A stretch of DNA of 64,000 nt from Rhizobium leguminosarum (GTDB lineage: Bacteria; Pseudomonadota; Alphaproteobacteria; Rhizobiales; Rhizobiaceae), in assembly GCF_002953715.1 (NCBI RefSeq), contig NZ_CP025012.1, forward strand, positions 310,001 through 374,000, given 5' to 3'. This document shows, one piece after another, positions 16,084 through 24,440 of the stretch. The number at the start of each line of letters is the position of its first letter. The stretch's first letter is position 1. The notes under the pieces are model-generated. The model did not search any database. It had not been told where the DNA came from and saw nothing but the letters and a program-made list of their open reading frames with translations. The position numbers and the translations under genes were made by a program.

Positions 16084-16800
16084 TCAAGCGATGGGAAGGC
16101 GGATGATGAATCGGCTGCCGCTTTCATCCGAATGTTCGAGGCTGATATCGCCGCCAAGCGCCGTCAGAAATTCGCGCGCTGTCGTCAGTCCGAGACCGGC
16201 GCCCTGCACTGCTCCCGCCTTCGGCAATTTCCAGAACGGCTCGAATATCCGCTCCCGATAAGCGGGATCGATGCCCGTCCCATTGTCGGAAATCCGGATG
16301 AACCAGTCCGTCCCCTCGCGCTCCGCGGCAATGGCGACATGCGGCGACGCTTCGCTGCGATAGGTGAGGGCATTGGTCAAAAGGTGCCGCAGCACCAGAC
16401 CGAGGAGGGCAGGGTCGGTACGGATGGAGGGCAGGCCATCGCTTTCAAGCGTCGCCTCACGGACCGCCGTCTCATCGGTCAGTTCGCCCCAGACATTTTC
16501 GGACAGCGCCTGCAGATCGACCTCTTCGGGCGTCACCTGAGGTGTGCCGCCGGCAAGGCTCATCAATGCCTTGGTGAGACGCTGTGCCGTCTGCGCCTTT
16601 TCCATGATCATCCGGAGGCTCTGAAGCTGTTCGCCATCGAGCGTCTCCTCGAGATCGTCGAGCAGCAGCTCGGCATACATGGCGATATGGCGGAGCGGCG
16701 ATTGCAGGTCGTGCGAGGCGGTTGCGAGAAAACGCTTGATGCGCTCCTCGCTGTCTCCGGCAACGGTGGTTTCCGGCGGTCTTGTCGGGTTGGATGACAT
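16084..16800 (-). CDS. Soluble histidine kinase without sensor domain
   Basis: A short 238-aa kinase. HisKA has the H box ASHDLQSPLRHIAMY near residue 28. The ATPase domain has the N box LRHLLTNALTYR, the G1 box SDNGTGIDP and the G2 box GAGLGLTTAREF. There is no membrane segment and no input domain, and only about 18 residues lie before the HisKA region, so the signal must come from a partner. It converges with the receiver protein at 15643-16080, its most likely substrate. Confidence 0.9.
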   Translation of the reverse strand: MSSNPTRPPETTVAGDSEERIKRFLATASHDLQSPLRHIAMYAELLLDDLEETLDGEQLQSLRMIMEKAQTAQRLTKALMSLAGGTPQVTPEEVDLQALSENVWGELTDETAVREATLESDGLPSIRTDPALLGLVLRHLLTNALTYRSEASPHVAIAAEREGTDWFIRISDNGTGIDPAYRERIFEPFWKLPKAGAVQGAGLGLTTAREFLTALGGDISLEHSDESGSRFIIRLPIA

Positions 16801-16825
16801 CTGGCGGCTTCCCCGATCTCAATTG

Positions 16826-16888
16826 CAGCGCCGCGCGTCTTTTCAAACGCGCTAAGGACGCTGTAACACTTTGAATTGGCACATAATG
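16826..16888. repeat. Dispersed palindromic repeat, family B
   Basis: CAGCGCCGCGCGTCTTTTCA followed by AACGCGCTAAGGACGCTG, then TAACACTTTGAATTGGCA. The arms form an imperfect hairpin. The same element occurs at 16962, 36731 and, shortened, at 51542. Confidence 0.65.
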
Positions 16889-16906
16889 CAGCAGCCGACA
16901 ATAGAA

Positions 16907-16940
16907 AGAGGGCGCCGGCTCTGCAACCGGCGCCCTCTTC
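16907..16940 (-). terminator. Terminator-like hairpin downstream of secDF
   Basis: AGAGGGCGCCGG and CCGGCGCCCTCT form a perfect 12-bp stem with an 8-base loop (16907-16938). On the minus strand it is followed by TTTCTATTG. It lies beyond the secDF stop, between two copies of the family B repeat. Confidence 0.55.
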
Positions 16941-16961
16941 AAGGATGCGTTAAAAACGGAA

Positions 16962-17059
16962 TAGAGCGCCGCGCGTCTTTTGAGACGCGCAAAGGACGCT
17001 CTATCACTTTGAATTGCGCATAATCCTTTCCGAAAATCGATTCCGATTTTCGTTATGCG
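16962..17059. repeat. Dispersed palindromic repeat, family B (long form)
   Basis: TAGAGCGCCGCGCGTCTTTT, GAGACGCGCAAAGGACGCTC, then TATCACTTTGAATTGCGCAT and a second palindrome CGAAAATCGATTCCGATTTTCG split around 17035-17053. Its outer end abuts the secDF stop codon (TAG on the minus strand at 17060-17062). Confidence 0.65.
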
Positions 17060-19606
17060 CTAGCTCGCGGACTTGCGCGGGCGACCCTGTTCCGGCGGGA
17101 TGATCTCGACGGCCGTATCGGCTGCCAGTGCCTTGGCATGGCGGCGGCGCCAGTCGCCCAGGAAGAGCAGGATCGGTGCTGCGATGAAGATCGACGAGGC
17201 GCCGGCCACGAGAATGCCGAAGACCATCGGGATCGCGAAGCTCGAGACGGCACTACCGCCCCAGATCGCCATCGGCACCAGGGCGAGGAAAGCCGTCGCA
17301 TTGGTGTAGAGGCTTCGCGCCAAAGTCTCGTTGATCGACTTGTCGATGATCTCGCGCAGCGGCATCGACTTATAGAGCCGCATGTTTTCGCGCATACGGT
17401 CATAGACGACGACCTTGTCGTTCACGGAGTAACCGACGAGCGTCAGAATGGCGGCGATCGCCGTCAGATTGAAGTCGAGGCCGGTGATCGCGAAGAAGCC
17501 GATTGCCTTGGTGACGTCGAGCACCAGCGTGACGATGGCGCCGACGGCAAACGGCCATTCGAACCGTACCCAGATATAGATGAGCATCGCGAAGCTTGCG
17601 ATCACGACCGACAGGATACCGGCCCAGGCAAGCTCGCCGCTGACCTTCGGCCCGATGACGTCGGTGCCCTCGATGGTGGCGGTCGGATCGATCTTGGCGA
17701 CTTCGGCCTTCAGCTTGGTCACCGCTGCCGTCTGTGCCTCTTCACCGCCTTCCTGCCGCTGGGCACGAACGAGAATGCTGTTCTTGTCGCCGAAGGACTG
17801 CAGCGAGATTTCGCCGAGACCAAGCGTGTTCAGGCCTTCACGGAACGTCGCGAGATCGGCCGGGCCGGTGGTCCTGACGGCCATCTGGATGCCGCCGCGG
17901 AAATCGACGCCGTAGTTGAGGCCGGGATGAATGAAGAGCACGACCGAGGCGATCGAAAGCAGCGCTGAAACGGTGATGCCGAAGAAGCGCGCCTTCATGA
18001 ACTGGATGTGCTTGTCATAGGGGCTGAACGGGATCAACGGCCGGATGTTCAGCACCTTGAGCTTGCTGCGGCGGGTGATCTCGATCATCGCGACACGCAC
18101 GAAGGCGACGGAGGTGAACATCGAGATGATCAGGCCGAGCGCCATGGTCACGGCAAAGCCGCGAACCGGTCCGGAGCCGAAAAAGAACAGGATGGCCGCA
18201 GCGATCAGCGCCGTCATGTTGCCGTCGATAATGGTCGAATAGGCACGGCGGAAGCCGGTGTCGATGGCGGCGAAGGCGCTCCTGCCCTTGCGCGTTTCTT
18301 CGCGGATGCGCTCGTTGATGAGAACGTTGGCGTCGACCGCAAGGCCGATGCCGAGAACGATACCGGCAATGCCCGGCAGCGTCAGCGTCGCGCCAACCAG
18401 CGTCAGGGCCGAGAAGGTCAGGATCGTATGGATCAACAGCGCGATATTCGCCAGGAAGCCCCAGGTGCCATAGAGAACGAAGATGAAGACTGCGACGAGC
18501 ACAAAGCCGACGATGCCGGAATAAATGCCCATTTTGATGGCGTCGGCTCCGAGGTCGGCGCCGACGGTGCGCTCTTCGATGACAGTCAGCTTGGCGGGCA
18601 GGGCGCCGGCGCGCAACATGGCGGCCAGCGTCGTGGCGCTATCGGCCGAGAAACTGCCGGAGATCTGGCCGGAACCGCCGGTGATCGGCTCGCGGATAAC
18701 AGGCGCGCTCAGCACCTTGTCGTCAAGGACGATGGCGAAGGGATTGCCGACATTCTGGCGGGTGATCTCGGCAAAGCGGCTGGCGCCGGCGCTGTCGAAG
18801 CGGAAGCTGACGATCGGCTCATGCGTGTTCGGGTCGAAGCCGACGCGGGCATCCGAAAGGCGGTCGCCGGAGATTTCGACGCGGTCGAGGACCGGATAGG
18901 ACCTTCCTTCATCGTCCTTCAGCATGGTCACGCCAGGTCCGGGCGCATTGTTCGGCGCCAGCATGTGGAACGACATCTTTGCGGTGGAGCCGAGAAGTTC
19001 GCGCAGGCGTGACGGATCCTGCGCGCCCGGAAGCTGGACGAGCACGCGGTTGGCGCCGATGCGCTGGATGGTCGGCTCGGAGACGCCCACTTGGTCGACG
19101 CGCTGGCGGATGACTTCGAGGCTCTGCTGGACGGCATTGTCGACGTTGGCGGAGATGCCGGCCGGCGAGAAGCCGACGGTGATGGTGGCGCCGTTCGCGG
19201 TGACGGCCAGATCGGACTGGCCGGCGCTGAGGCCGGTGCTGATCGGATTGGCGAGCGTCTTGAGTTCGGTGACGGCGGCATCGCTCTGCGAGGCATCGGC
19301 GAGCGTCACGACGATCTGGTTCTGGCTGCGGACCACGGCTTTCGGCTGGATACCCTTTTCGCGCAGCACGCGGCGCGCGTCCTGCAGCAGCGATTGCAGC
19401 CGCTCCTTGGTCAGGTCGGCTTCGTCGACTTCCAGAACGAGGTGCGAGCCGCCGCGAAGGTCGAGGCCGAGCGACACCTGCTCATGCGGCAGCCAGGCCG
19501 GCACGCGCTGGAGGACGGATTGCGGCAGGACGTTCGGCAGGGCGATCAATAGGCCGAGTAGGATGATCACCGTATAGGTGAACACCAGCCATGGTGAAGT
19601 ACGCAT
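17060..19606 (-). CDS. secDF: Fused protein-export membrane protein SecD/SecF
   Basis: An 848-aa fusion of SecD and SecF, the proton-driven accessory of the SecYEG translocon. The SecD half (1 to ~520) starts with one membrane helix, has the periplasmic P1 region with LGLDLRGGSHLVLEV, and a five-helix bundle. The SecF half starts near 540 with its own helix (FFGITVSALLSIASVVLFI) and GVDFRGG motif, then another bundle (LVGYSVNDKVVVYDRMRENM). Fused SecDF occurs in many bacteria, including alphaproteobacteria. The usual neighbour yajC is not upstream here; a small unknown protein is. Confidence 0.96.
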   Translation of the reverse strand: MRTSPWLVFTYTVIILLGLLIALPNVLPQSVLQRVPAWLPHEQVSLGLDLRGGSHLVLEVDEADLTKERLQSLLQDARRVLREKGIQPKAVVRSQNQIVVTLADASQSDAAVTELKTLANPISTGLSAGQSDLAVTANGATITVGFSPAGISANVDNAVQQSLEVIRQRVDQVGVSEPTIQRIGANRVLVQLPGAQDPSRLRELLGSTAKMSFHMLAPNNAPGPGVTMLKDDEGRSYPVLDRVEISGDRLSDARVGFDPNTHEPIVSFRFDSAGASRFAEITRQNVGNPFAIVLDDKVLSAPVIREPITGGSGQISGSFSADSATTLAAMLRAGALPAKLTVIEERTVGADLGADAIKMGIYSGIVGFVLVAVFIFVLYGTWGFLANIALLIHTILTFSALTLVGATLTLPGIAGIVLGIGLAVDANVLINERIREETRKGRSAFAAIDTGFRRAYSTIIDGNMTALIAAAILFFFGSGPVRGFAVTMALGLIISMFTSVAFVRVAMIEITRRSKLKVLNIRPLIPFSPYDKHIQFMKARFFGITVSALLSIASVVLFIHPGLNYGVDFRGGIQMAVRTTGPADLATFREGLNTLGLGEISLQSFGDKNSILVRAQRQEGGEEAQTAAVTKLKAEVAKIDPTATIEGTDVIGPKVSGELAWAGILSVVIASFAMLIYIWVRFEWPFAVGAIVTLVLDVTKAIGFFAITGLDFNLTAIAAILTLVGYSVNDKVVVYDRMRENMRLYKSMPLREIIDKSINETLARSLYTNATAFLALVPMAIWGGSAVSSFAIPMVFGILVAGASSIFIAAPILLFLGDWRRRHAKALAADTAVEIIPPEQGRPRKSAS

Positions 19607-19688
19607 GTTGTATTCCTTGATATCGAGGGCCGGCGCTCGGGCGCTGGCGGCATGTCGTCAATGTCGGAAGCGCCGATCGGCGCGAGCG

Positions 19689-20069
19689 TCAGGCAGCGAC
19701 CGGCGGTGCGCGCGGCTGATGGGTCCTGGAGACTGCGGCGTGAAGCGAAGCTTCGAATGCCGGAAAAGCGGCTGATATGTTCCAGCCGGCGAAATTAAGG
19801 GCCGGAGCGGCGGCAAGGGCAGGCGATCCGGCGTCATGTGCCGTCTGCTTCGGCGCAAGCTTGCGCTCCGTGGCAAGCAGCCCACGCACGGTATCGCGCG
19901 CAGTCAGCTGCGGCGGCTGCGGATCTCGACCGGAAGAGGAAAGCGTATTGACGGCAGCGGCCGGCGAGATGACGAGATTGCCGCCGAAAAGCAGGCCGAG
20001 ATAGGCAAGGATGGCGACGAGGAGAGAAGCGGCGATACGGCTCGTCAGACGGTGCTGGTCCAGCTCCAT
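19689..20069 (-). CDS. Hypothetical protein, 126 aa, one membrane segment
   Basis: Not recognised. The ATG at 20069 has GGAG just upstream. An N-terminal membrane segment (ASLLVAILAYLGLLFGGNLV) is followed by a proline/alanine-rich, poorly conserved-looking tail that ends QPRAPPVAA. It could be a small membrane-anchored or exported protein. It sits between the antiporter gene and secDF on the same strand, 82 bp ahead of secDF. Low-complexity composition lowers confidence that it is expressed. Confidence 0.45.
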   Translation of the reverse strand: MELDQHRLTSRIAASLLVAILAYLGLLFGGNLVISPAAAVNTLSSSGRDPQPPQLTARDTVRGLLATERKLAPKQTAHDAGSPALAAAPALNFAGWNISAAFPAFEASLHAAVSRTHQPRAPPVAA

Positions 20070-20123
20070 CTTCTCCGTCCCGGCGATGTCAATCCCGTAT
20101 CGGCTCAAACGCGCGCCAATCTC

Positions 20124-21944
20124 TCATTCTCTTTCCGGCGGAGGGTCATCCGTCGACATAATTGTATCAGGCCCATGCCCGTCTTCATAGGGCACACTCT
20201 CATGATGCACTTGGGCGAGCCGGTCAACCATGCCAAGCGCGATTTCACGCTCGCCCATGATGACGGTATCGGCGCCATAGTGCTTCAGCTCATCGACCTC
20301 GGCGTCGGAATGGGCGCGGGCGACGATGAGGATCGACGGATTGACGCTGCGGGCCTGCTCGGCGATGCGGCAGGCCTCGAAGGCGTTGGGGATGGCGATG
20401 GCAATGCTGCGGGCGCCGGAAAGATTGGCAAGGTCGAGCGTTTCCCGCATCACCGCATTGCCCGCCAGGGTTTCGATACCCTGCATCTTCAGCTCGCCGA
20501 TGCGCTTGTCGGAGTCCTCGATGACGAGAAAAGGTGTGGCTGACGACCTGAGATTCTGTCCGACGATGCTGCCAACCCGCCCGTAGCCGACGAGAATGGC
20601 GTGGCCGCTGAGAGCGGTCGGGTGCACCTCGTCGTCTCCAGACGGCATCGCCTCCTGCGCTGCTATCGCATCTGCAGCGGGAGCAGGGTCCGCCACGACG
20701 TCTTCGCGCTTTGCACCATCCAGCAGCGGCCGCATGCGGTCGCAGAGGAAAAACAGCAGCGGATTGAGGATGATCGAGATGATGGCGCCGGCAAGAATCA
20801 GATCGCGGCCCTCCTCCGGCAGCAGCCCGAGTTCGACGCCGAGGGCGGCGAGGATGAAGGAGAATTCGCCGATCTGGCCGAGGCTGGCCGAAATCGTCAG
20901 CGCCGTGCCGAGCGGCTTCTTGAAGGCGAGCACGATCAGGAGCGCGGCGACGGACTTGCCGATGACGATGATGAAGATGGTGGCAAGGATCGGCAGCGGC
21001 TTGTCGATCAGGATATTCGGATCGAACAGCATGCCGACCGAGACGAAGAACAGCACGGCGAAGGCGTCGCGCAGCGGCAGGCTTTCCTGTGCGGCGCGAT
21101 GGCTGAGCTCGCTTTCGGCAAGCACCATGCCGGCAAAGAAGGCGCCGAGCGCCAGCGACACGCCGAAGAGCTTCGCCGCTCCGAAGGCGACGCCGAGCGC
21201 GATCGCCAGGACGCCCAGCCGGAAGAGCTCGCGCGAACCGGTATGAGCGATGCGGTGCATCGTCCATGGAATGAGCTTGCGGCCGAAGACCAGCATCAGC
21301 GCCACGAACAGCGCCACCTTTACCAGCGTCATGGCGATCATGCCGCCGATGCCGAGATCGAGGTCGAACAGGCGACTGAGCGCGGCCGAGAGCGGCTCGA
21401 CGGGAGCGTGACCCTCGCCGCCGATGCTGGCGGCGGCCGGGATCAGCACCAGCGCCAGCACCATGGCGAGATCCTCGACGATCAGCCAGCCGACGGCGAT
21501 CCTGCCGCGCTCCGTCTCGACGAGGCGCCGCTCCTGCAGCGCTTTCAACAGCACCACGGTGGAGGCGACCGAAAGCGCCAGGCCGAAGACCAGGCTGCCG
21601 CCGGTCGGCCAGCCCATGAAGGAGCCAAGCCCCCAGCCGAGCAGTGTCGCAAAGGCGATCTGCACGATCGCGCCGGGCACGGCGATGCCACGCACCGATA
21701 GCAGGTCTTTCAGGGAGAAGTGCAGCCCGACGCCGAACATCAGCAGGATGACGCCGATTTCGGCCAGCTCCGGCGCAAGGTTCTGATCCGCTACATAACC
21801 TGGCGTATGTGGCCCCACAAGCACGCCGGCGATGAGATAACCGACCAGCGGCGGCATCCGCAGCCGATGGGCGAAGGCGCCGAAGATGAAAGCCAGCACG
21901 AGGCCGCCGACGATTGTCGAAATCAAGGGCGTATCGTGTGGCAT
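20124..21944 (-). CDS. YbaL/Kef-type cation:proton antiporter
   Basis: A 606-aa CPA2-family protein. About 12 membrane helices fill residues 5-400, starting MPPLVGYLIAGVLVGPHTPG and including LALSVASTVVLLKALQE. A TrkA-N (RCK) domain follows near 425-545, with the nucleotide motif AILVGYGRVGSIVG. The proline-rich tail ends at a PPPERE motif. The length and RCK domain match YbaL/KefB-like potassium efflux antiporters; ion specificity is not evident. It is divergent from an XRE-type regulator 79 bp away. Confidence 0.9.
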   Translation of the reverse strand: MPHDTPLISTIVGGLVLAFIFGAFAHRLRMPPLVGYLIAGVLVGPHTPGYVADQNLAPELAEIGVILLMFGVGLHFSLKDLLSVRGIAVPGAIVQIAFATLLGWGLGSFMGWPTGGSLVFGLALSVASTVVLLKALQERRLVETERGRIAVGWLIVEDLAMVLALVLIPAAASIGGEGHAPVEPLSAALSRLFDLDLGIGGMIAMTLVKVALFVALMLVFGRKLIPWTMHRIAHTGSRELFRLGVLAIALGVAFGAAKLFGVSLALGAFFAGMVLAESELSHRAAQESLPLRDAFAVLFFVSVGMLFDPNILIDKPLPILATIFIIVIGKSVAALLIVLAFKKPLGTALTISASLGQIGEFSFILAALGVELGLLPEEGRDLILAGAIISIILNPLLFFLCDRMRPLLDGAKREDVVADPAPAADAIAAQEAMPSGDDEVHPTALSGHAILVGYGRVGSIVGQNLRSSATPFLVIEDSDKRIGELKMQGIETLAGNAVMRETLDLANLSGARSIAIAIPNAFEACRIAEQARSVNPSILIVARAHSDAEVDELKHYGADTVIMGEREIALGMVDRLAQVHHESVPYEDGHGPDTIMSTDDPPPERE

Positions 21945-21987
21945 TGCTGTCTCCCGATCTGGAAATCCCGTTCGTAATATGACATAT

Positions 21988-22003
21988 ATGGTCTATATCG
22001 ACC
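21988..22003. promoter_or_regulatory. Inverted repeat between antiporter and XRE gene
   Basis: TGGTC, six bases, GACCA, extended by imperfect ATAT flanks, in the divergent control region of the antiporter and the XRE-type regulator. XRE proteins often bind such sites to control themselves and the neighbour. If it is the operator, the upstream start codon at 21979 of the regulator is less likely than 22024. Confidence 0.3.
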
Positions 22004-22023
22004 AATATGGGCAACTTGAAATC

Positions 22024-22284
22024 ATGGGTCAAGGCGCAAGAGAAACAATTCTCACTCCCCCTCTCTGTCGCGCGGCGCGCGGCCTGCTCGACTGGACTCA
22101 GACCGATCTTGCCGAGAGGGCTGCCGTCTCGCGCAGCACCATCCGCGATTATGAAGGCCGGCACCACGACATCCACCGCGCGACGGAGGCGCAACTGCGC
22201 CTCGCCTTCGAGGAGGGCGGCGTCAAATTTGTGGAGATTGAAGGGGCGGGCACCGGCCTTTGCCTGCCTGATCCAGCCGGCTAA
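22024..22284 (+). CDS. XRE-family helix-turn-helix regulator
   Basis: A small protein (86 aa from the ATG at 22024) with an XRE-type helix-turn-helix: LLDWTQTDLAERAAVSRSTI followed by RDYEGR. This compact form (CRAARGLLDWTQ at the start and FEEGGVKFVEIEG at the end) is frequent in rhizobia. Neither the ATG at 22024 nor those at 21979/21991 has a good ribosome site, so the start is uncertain; the inverted repeat at 21988-22003 favours the later one. It ends 6 bp before the stop of the convergent glycosyltransferase gene. Confidence 0.75.
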   Translation: MGQGARETILTPPLCRAARGLLDWTQTDLAERAAVSRSTIRDYEGRHHDIHRATEAQLRLAFEEGGVKFVEIEGAGTGLCLPDPAG

Positions 22285-22290
22285 ACCGGC

Positions 22291-23712
22291 TCAGGGCGCC
22301 AGGCAGGCGGCGGAGACCTTGTAGATGTGGAGCGCCTTGCCCTTGTAGTTGCCTTCCGTCGGCTGCCAGTTCTTCAGCACCTCGGGCGTCTCGGCGGCGC
22401 AGGTGAAGGGCCCGTCCGTCAGGAAAAGCACCTTGCCGGTGGTGTCGGCAGGCAGAGCGAATTCCTGCTCGTAATAGCTCTCCGGAAGGCCCGCGGGCGC
22501 TCGCGCATAGATCCTGTAGGATGCATCGCGGAGCGTATAGAAAAGATCGGCGACCATGTCGCGATTGTCGGTGACGATGATGTCGGTGCCGGCCTGAGCG
22601 GCGAGTGCGGCGGCCTCGCGGCTGACCTCGGCGCGGCCGAGATAGCGCTTCATCAGCTCGTCCCCGTTCGGCAGCAGCAACTGATGCGGAAAGATCGTCG
22701 CCAACGGGAAGAGCATGCTGGCGATGCCGTTAATGGTCAGCGACAACCTAAGCCCCTTCGGCCACAGCCGGTAAAGCAGCCAGACGGCAAGGATGGTCCC
22801 GGCGACATAGGCAGTCACCGCCCAGTTGGCGTAGGCCTTGGCGACCGTTGCCTGTAGCGTGATGAGCACCACCACCGGCATCGACAGCCAGACCAGTATC
22901 TTTTCCCGATCATCGCTCCTGCCCTTGATCATCCGATAGACCGCCCAGAGCATTGCGAAGAAGATGATCGGCCCGACGACGCCGAATTGGGCGGAGAAGA
23001 ATTCAAGCCCGCGACGGACATTGATACCGAGTTCGCTCCAATGGGCGATATCCTGCGTATGCCGCACCGTCGTATTGTCGTGCTGCAGGTTCCACCACAG
23101 GTTCGGCAAGGCGACGACCGCCGCGACCGCGACCGCGATGATGAAATCCCGGATGGCGATGCGTGCCGCTGGAATGAGGAGGAGGGCAAGCGCGCCGCCC
23201 GGAACGACGAACAGCACGGCATATTTCGTCAGGAAGGCGAGGCCGACGCTAAGCCCCATGACGAGCGCCAGCCCGACCGAGCGTCGCTGCGTCAGGCCGA
23301 AATAGGCAAGCAGCGCGATCGCGATGAAGAATAGCAGGATCACGTCGGTCGAGAAGAACACCGAAGAAAGCGCGACGCCGGGGAGCGTGATGTAGGTGGC
23401 GCCCGTCCAGCCTTCGATTTCCGGCCCGACGAAACGTTTTGCCATCTTCATCAGCACGACTGCCGCCGCCATGTGGATCAGCGGTCCGAGCAGCCTGATC
23501 CAATAGATGGCGTTGGAGCCGGAAAGCTCGGTCATCGCCCGGATCACCCAGGCAATCATCGGCGGCTTGGAATAATAGCCGAGATCGAGATTCTGTGACC
23601 AGAACCAGTACTGCGCCTCGTCGACGAAAAGGTCCGTCGCATCGAAATTGAGCGTGACGACACGCCAGAGCGTGAAGCCAAGAACGATGAGGAGACCAGA
23701 TCTGGGGGACAT
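22291..23712 (-). CDS. GT39-type (ArnT/PMT-like) membrane glycosyltransferase
   Basis: A 473-aa membrane protein with about ten hydrophobic segments. The first extracytoplasmic loop has the DEAQYWFWSQN motif (about residues 31-41), typical of the dolichyl/undecaprenyl-phosphate-dependent glycosyltransferase family of ArnT and PMT, followed by GYYSKPPMIAW. The C-terminal ~150 residues are periplasmic. Such enzymes move a sugar from a lipid carrier to lipid A or a cell-surface target. The substrate is not readable from the sequence. Confidence 0.85.
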   Translation of the reverse strand: MSPRSGLLIVLGFTLWRVVTLNFDATDLFVDEAQYWFWSQNLDLGYYSKPPMIAWVIRAMTELSGSNAIYWIRLLGPLIHMAAAVVLMKMAKRFVGPEIEGWTGATYITLPGVALSSVFFSTDVILLFFIAIALLAYFGLTQRRSVGLALVMGLSVGLAFLTKYAVLFVVPGGALALLLIPAARIAIRDFIIAVAVAAVVALPNLWWNLQHDNTTVRHTQDIAHWSELGINVRRGLEFFSAQFGVVGPIIFFAMLWAVYRMIKGRSDDREKILVWLSMPVVVLITLQATVAKAYANWAVTAYVAGTILAVWLLYRLWPKGLRLSLTINGIASMLFPLATIFPHQLLLPNGDELMKRYLGRAEVSREAAALAAQAGTDIIVTDNRDMVADLFYTLRDASYRIYARAPAGLPESYYEQEFALPADTTGKVLFLTDGPFTCAAETPEVLKNWQPTEGNYKGKALHIYKVSAACLAP

Positions 23713-23792
23713 GAACCGATAGTTCCGCTGACATGAAAGGCGCGAGTGCGATACACCAAAGGTGCCGGACTGCCAACGGGGAAGGGTGGGTC

Positions 23793-23899
23793 TAAAGCAT
23801 GTCGCGCAAAACTGTGCAGCGCTTTTGCAATAACGACATGCGTAAAAACAAAGAGCTAAGGCGCGAGGAGCATATCTGAAAGATCGCGCCGCGCTTTAG
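23793..23899 (+). repeat. Dispersed palindromic repeat, family A
   Basis: TAAAGCATGTCGCGCAAAAC then TGTGCAGCGCTTTTGC, ending ACGACATGC, followed by a second palindrome built on GGCGCGAGG and GCGCCGCGCTTTA. Same two-hairpin design as the copies at 32862, 38392 and 43123. The minus-strand small gene ends with TAA inside its edge. Confidence 0.7.
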
Positions 23900-24009
23900 A
23901 ATACCCGAAGCGCGCGGAGATCGCGGTTTGCAGCGAGAAAATCGAGACGGGCGACGGCGGCAAGCAACGTCATTGCAATCAAGCAGGAACCCAATCCGAG
24001 AACAATCAT
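23896..24009 (-). CDS. Putative 37-aa membrane protein
   Basis: A very short reading frame, MIVLGLGSCLIAMTLLAAVA followed by RLDFLAANRDLRALRVF. The first 20 residues would make one membrane segment, and the tail is basic. AAGGA lies about seven bases before the ATG, a good ribosome site. The stop codon is at the edge of a family A repeat, as with several real genes in this window. The product is not recognised, and the length makes chance occurrence possible. Confidence 0.4.
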   Translation of the reverse strand: MIVLGLGSCLIAMTLLAAVARLDFLAANRDLRALRVF

Positions 24010-24440
24010 TGCTCTGTCCTTGTCGACGTCATGTCTTGGTTATCGACCGGCATATAACACGGAGCTTGCGTGTGCCTTGTAGCAGCCATGCAACTCCGCA
24101 GCAGTATTTTCTGTGAACGGCCTTGAATTGCTTCAAAAGCCTGCACCGCGAAAGGCTTATTAACCTTCAAGCAAGGAATTAACCATAAACATTGGGTTAC
24201 ACGTCGGAATGGGAAGATGCACTCGTTCCCACCAGGCATGACGCCGTCCCGCCGTACCGGGTTGATCCGGTATCCATCTCTTCAGACAGCTCCGAAACAT
24301 AGCTGATCAGGGGGCTTCGATCCGCCGGTTGTAACCGGTGGTGAGGACCGTCTCCACGCTTCGCGTTCATCGGATGCTGCAAAAGTTTTTGGCCGGGCCT
24401 TCGCCCGGAAAGTGGTTGGGGACAGGCGTTGAGGCAGGAT

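Larger units (their letters stand above)
23713..24440. other. Intergenic region upstream of che operon
   Basis: 728 bp between the divergent GT39 gene and the che operon. It holds a family A repeat (23793-23899), a candidate 37-codon gene on the minus strand (23896-24009) and a long leader for the che operon with three hairpins: TACCGG/CCGGTA (around 24255-24272), CCGGTTGTAACCGG (24325-24338) and CCGGGC/GCCCGG with a CTTC loop (24393-24408). Two ATTAACC boxes lie near 24158 and 24178. Confidence 0.6.

Noticed and set aside
16876..16890. Sigma-54-like TGGCAC...TGCA sequence
   Set aside because: The spacing between the GG and GC elements is two bases too short for a functional site, and it lies inside a dispersed repeat.
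24250..24440. Cyclic-di-GMP or other known riboswitch
   Set aside because: No match to conserved riboswitch core bases, only simple hairpins.
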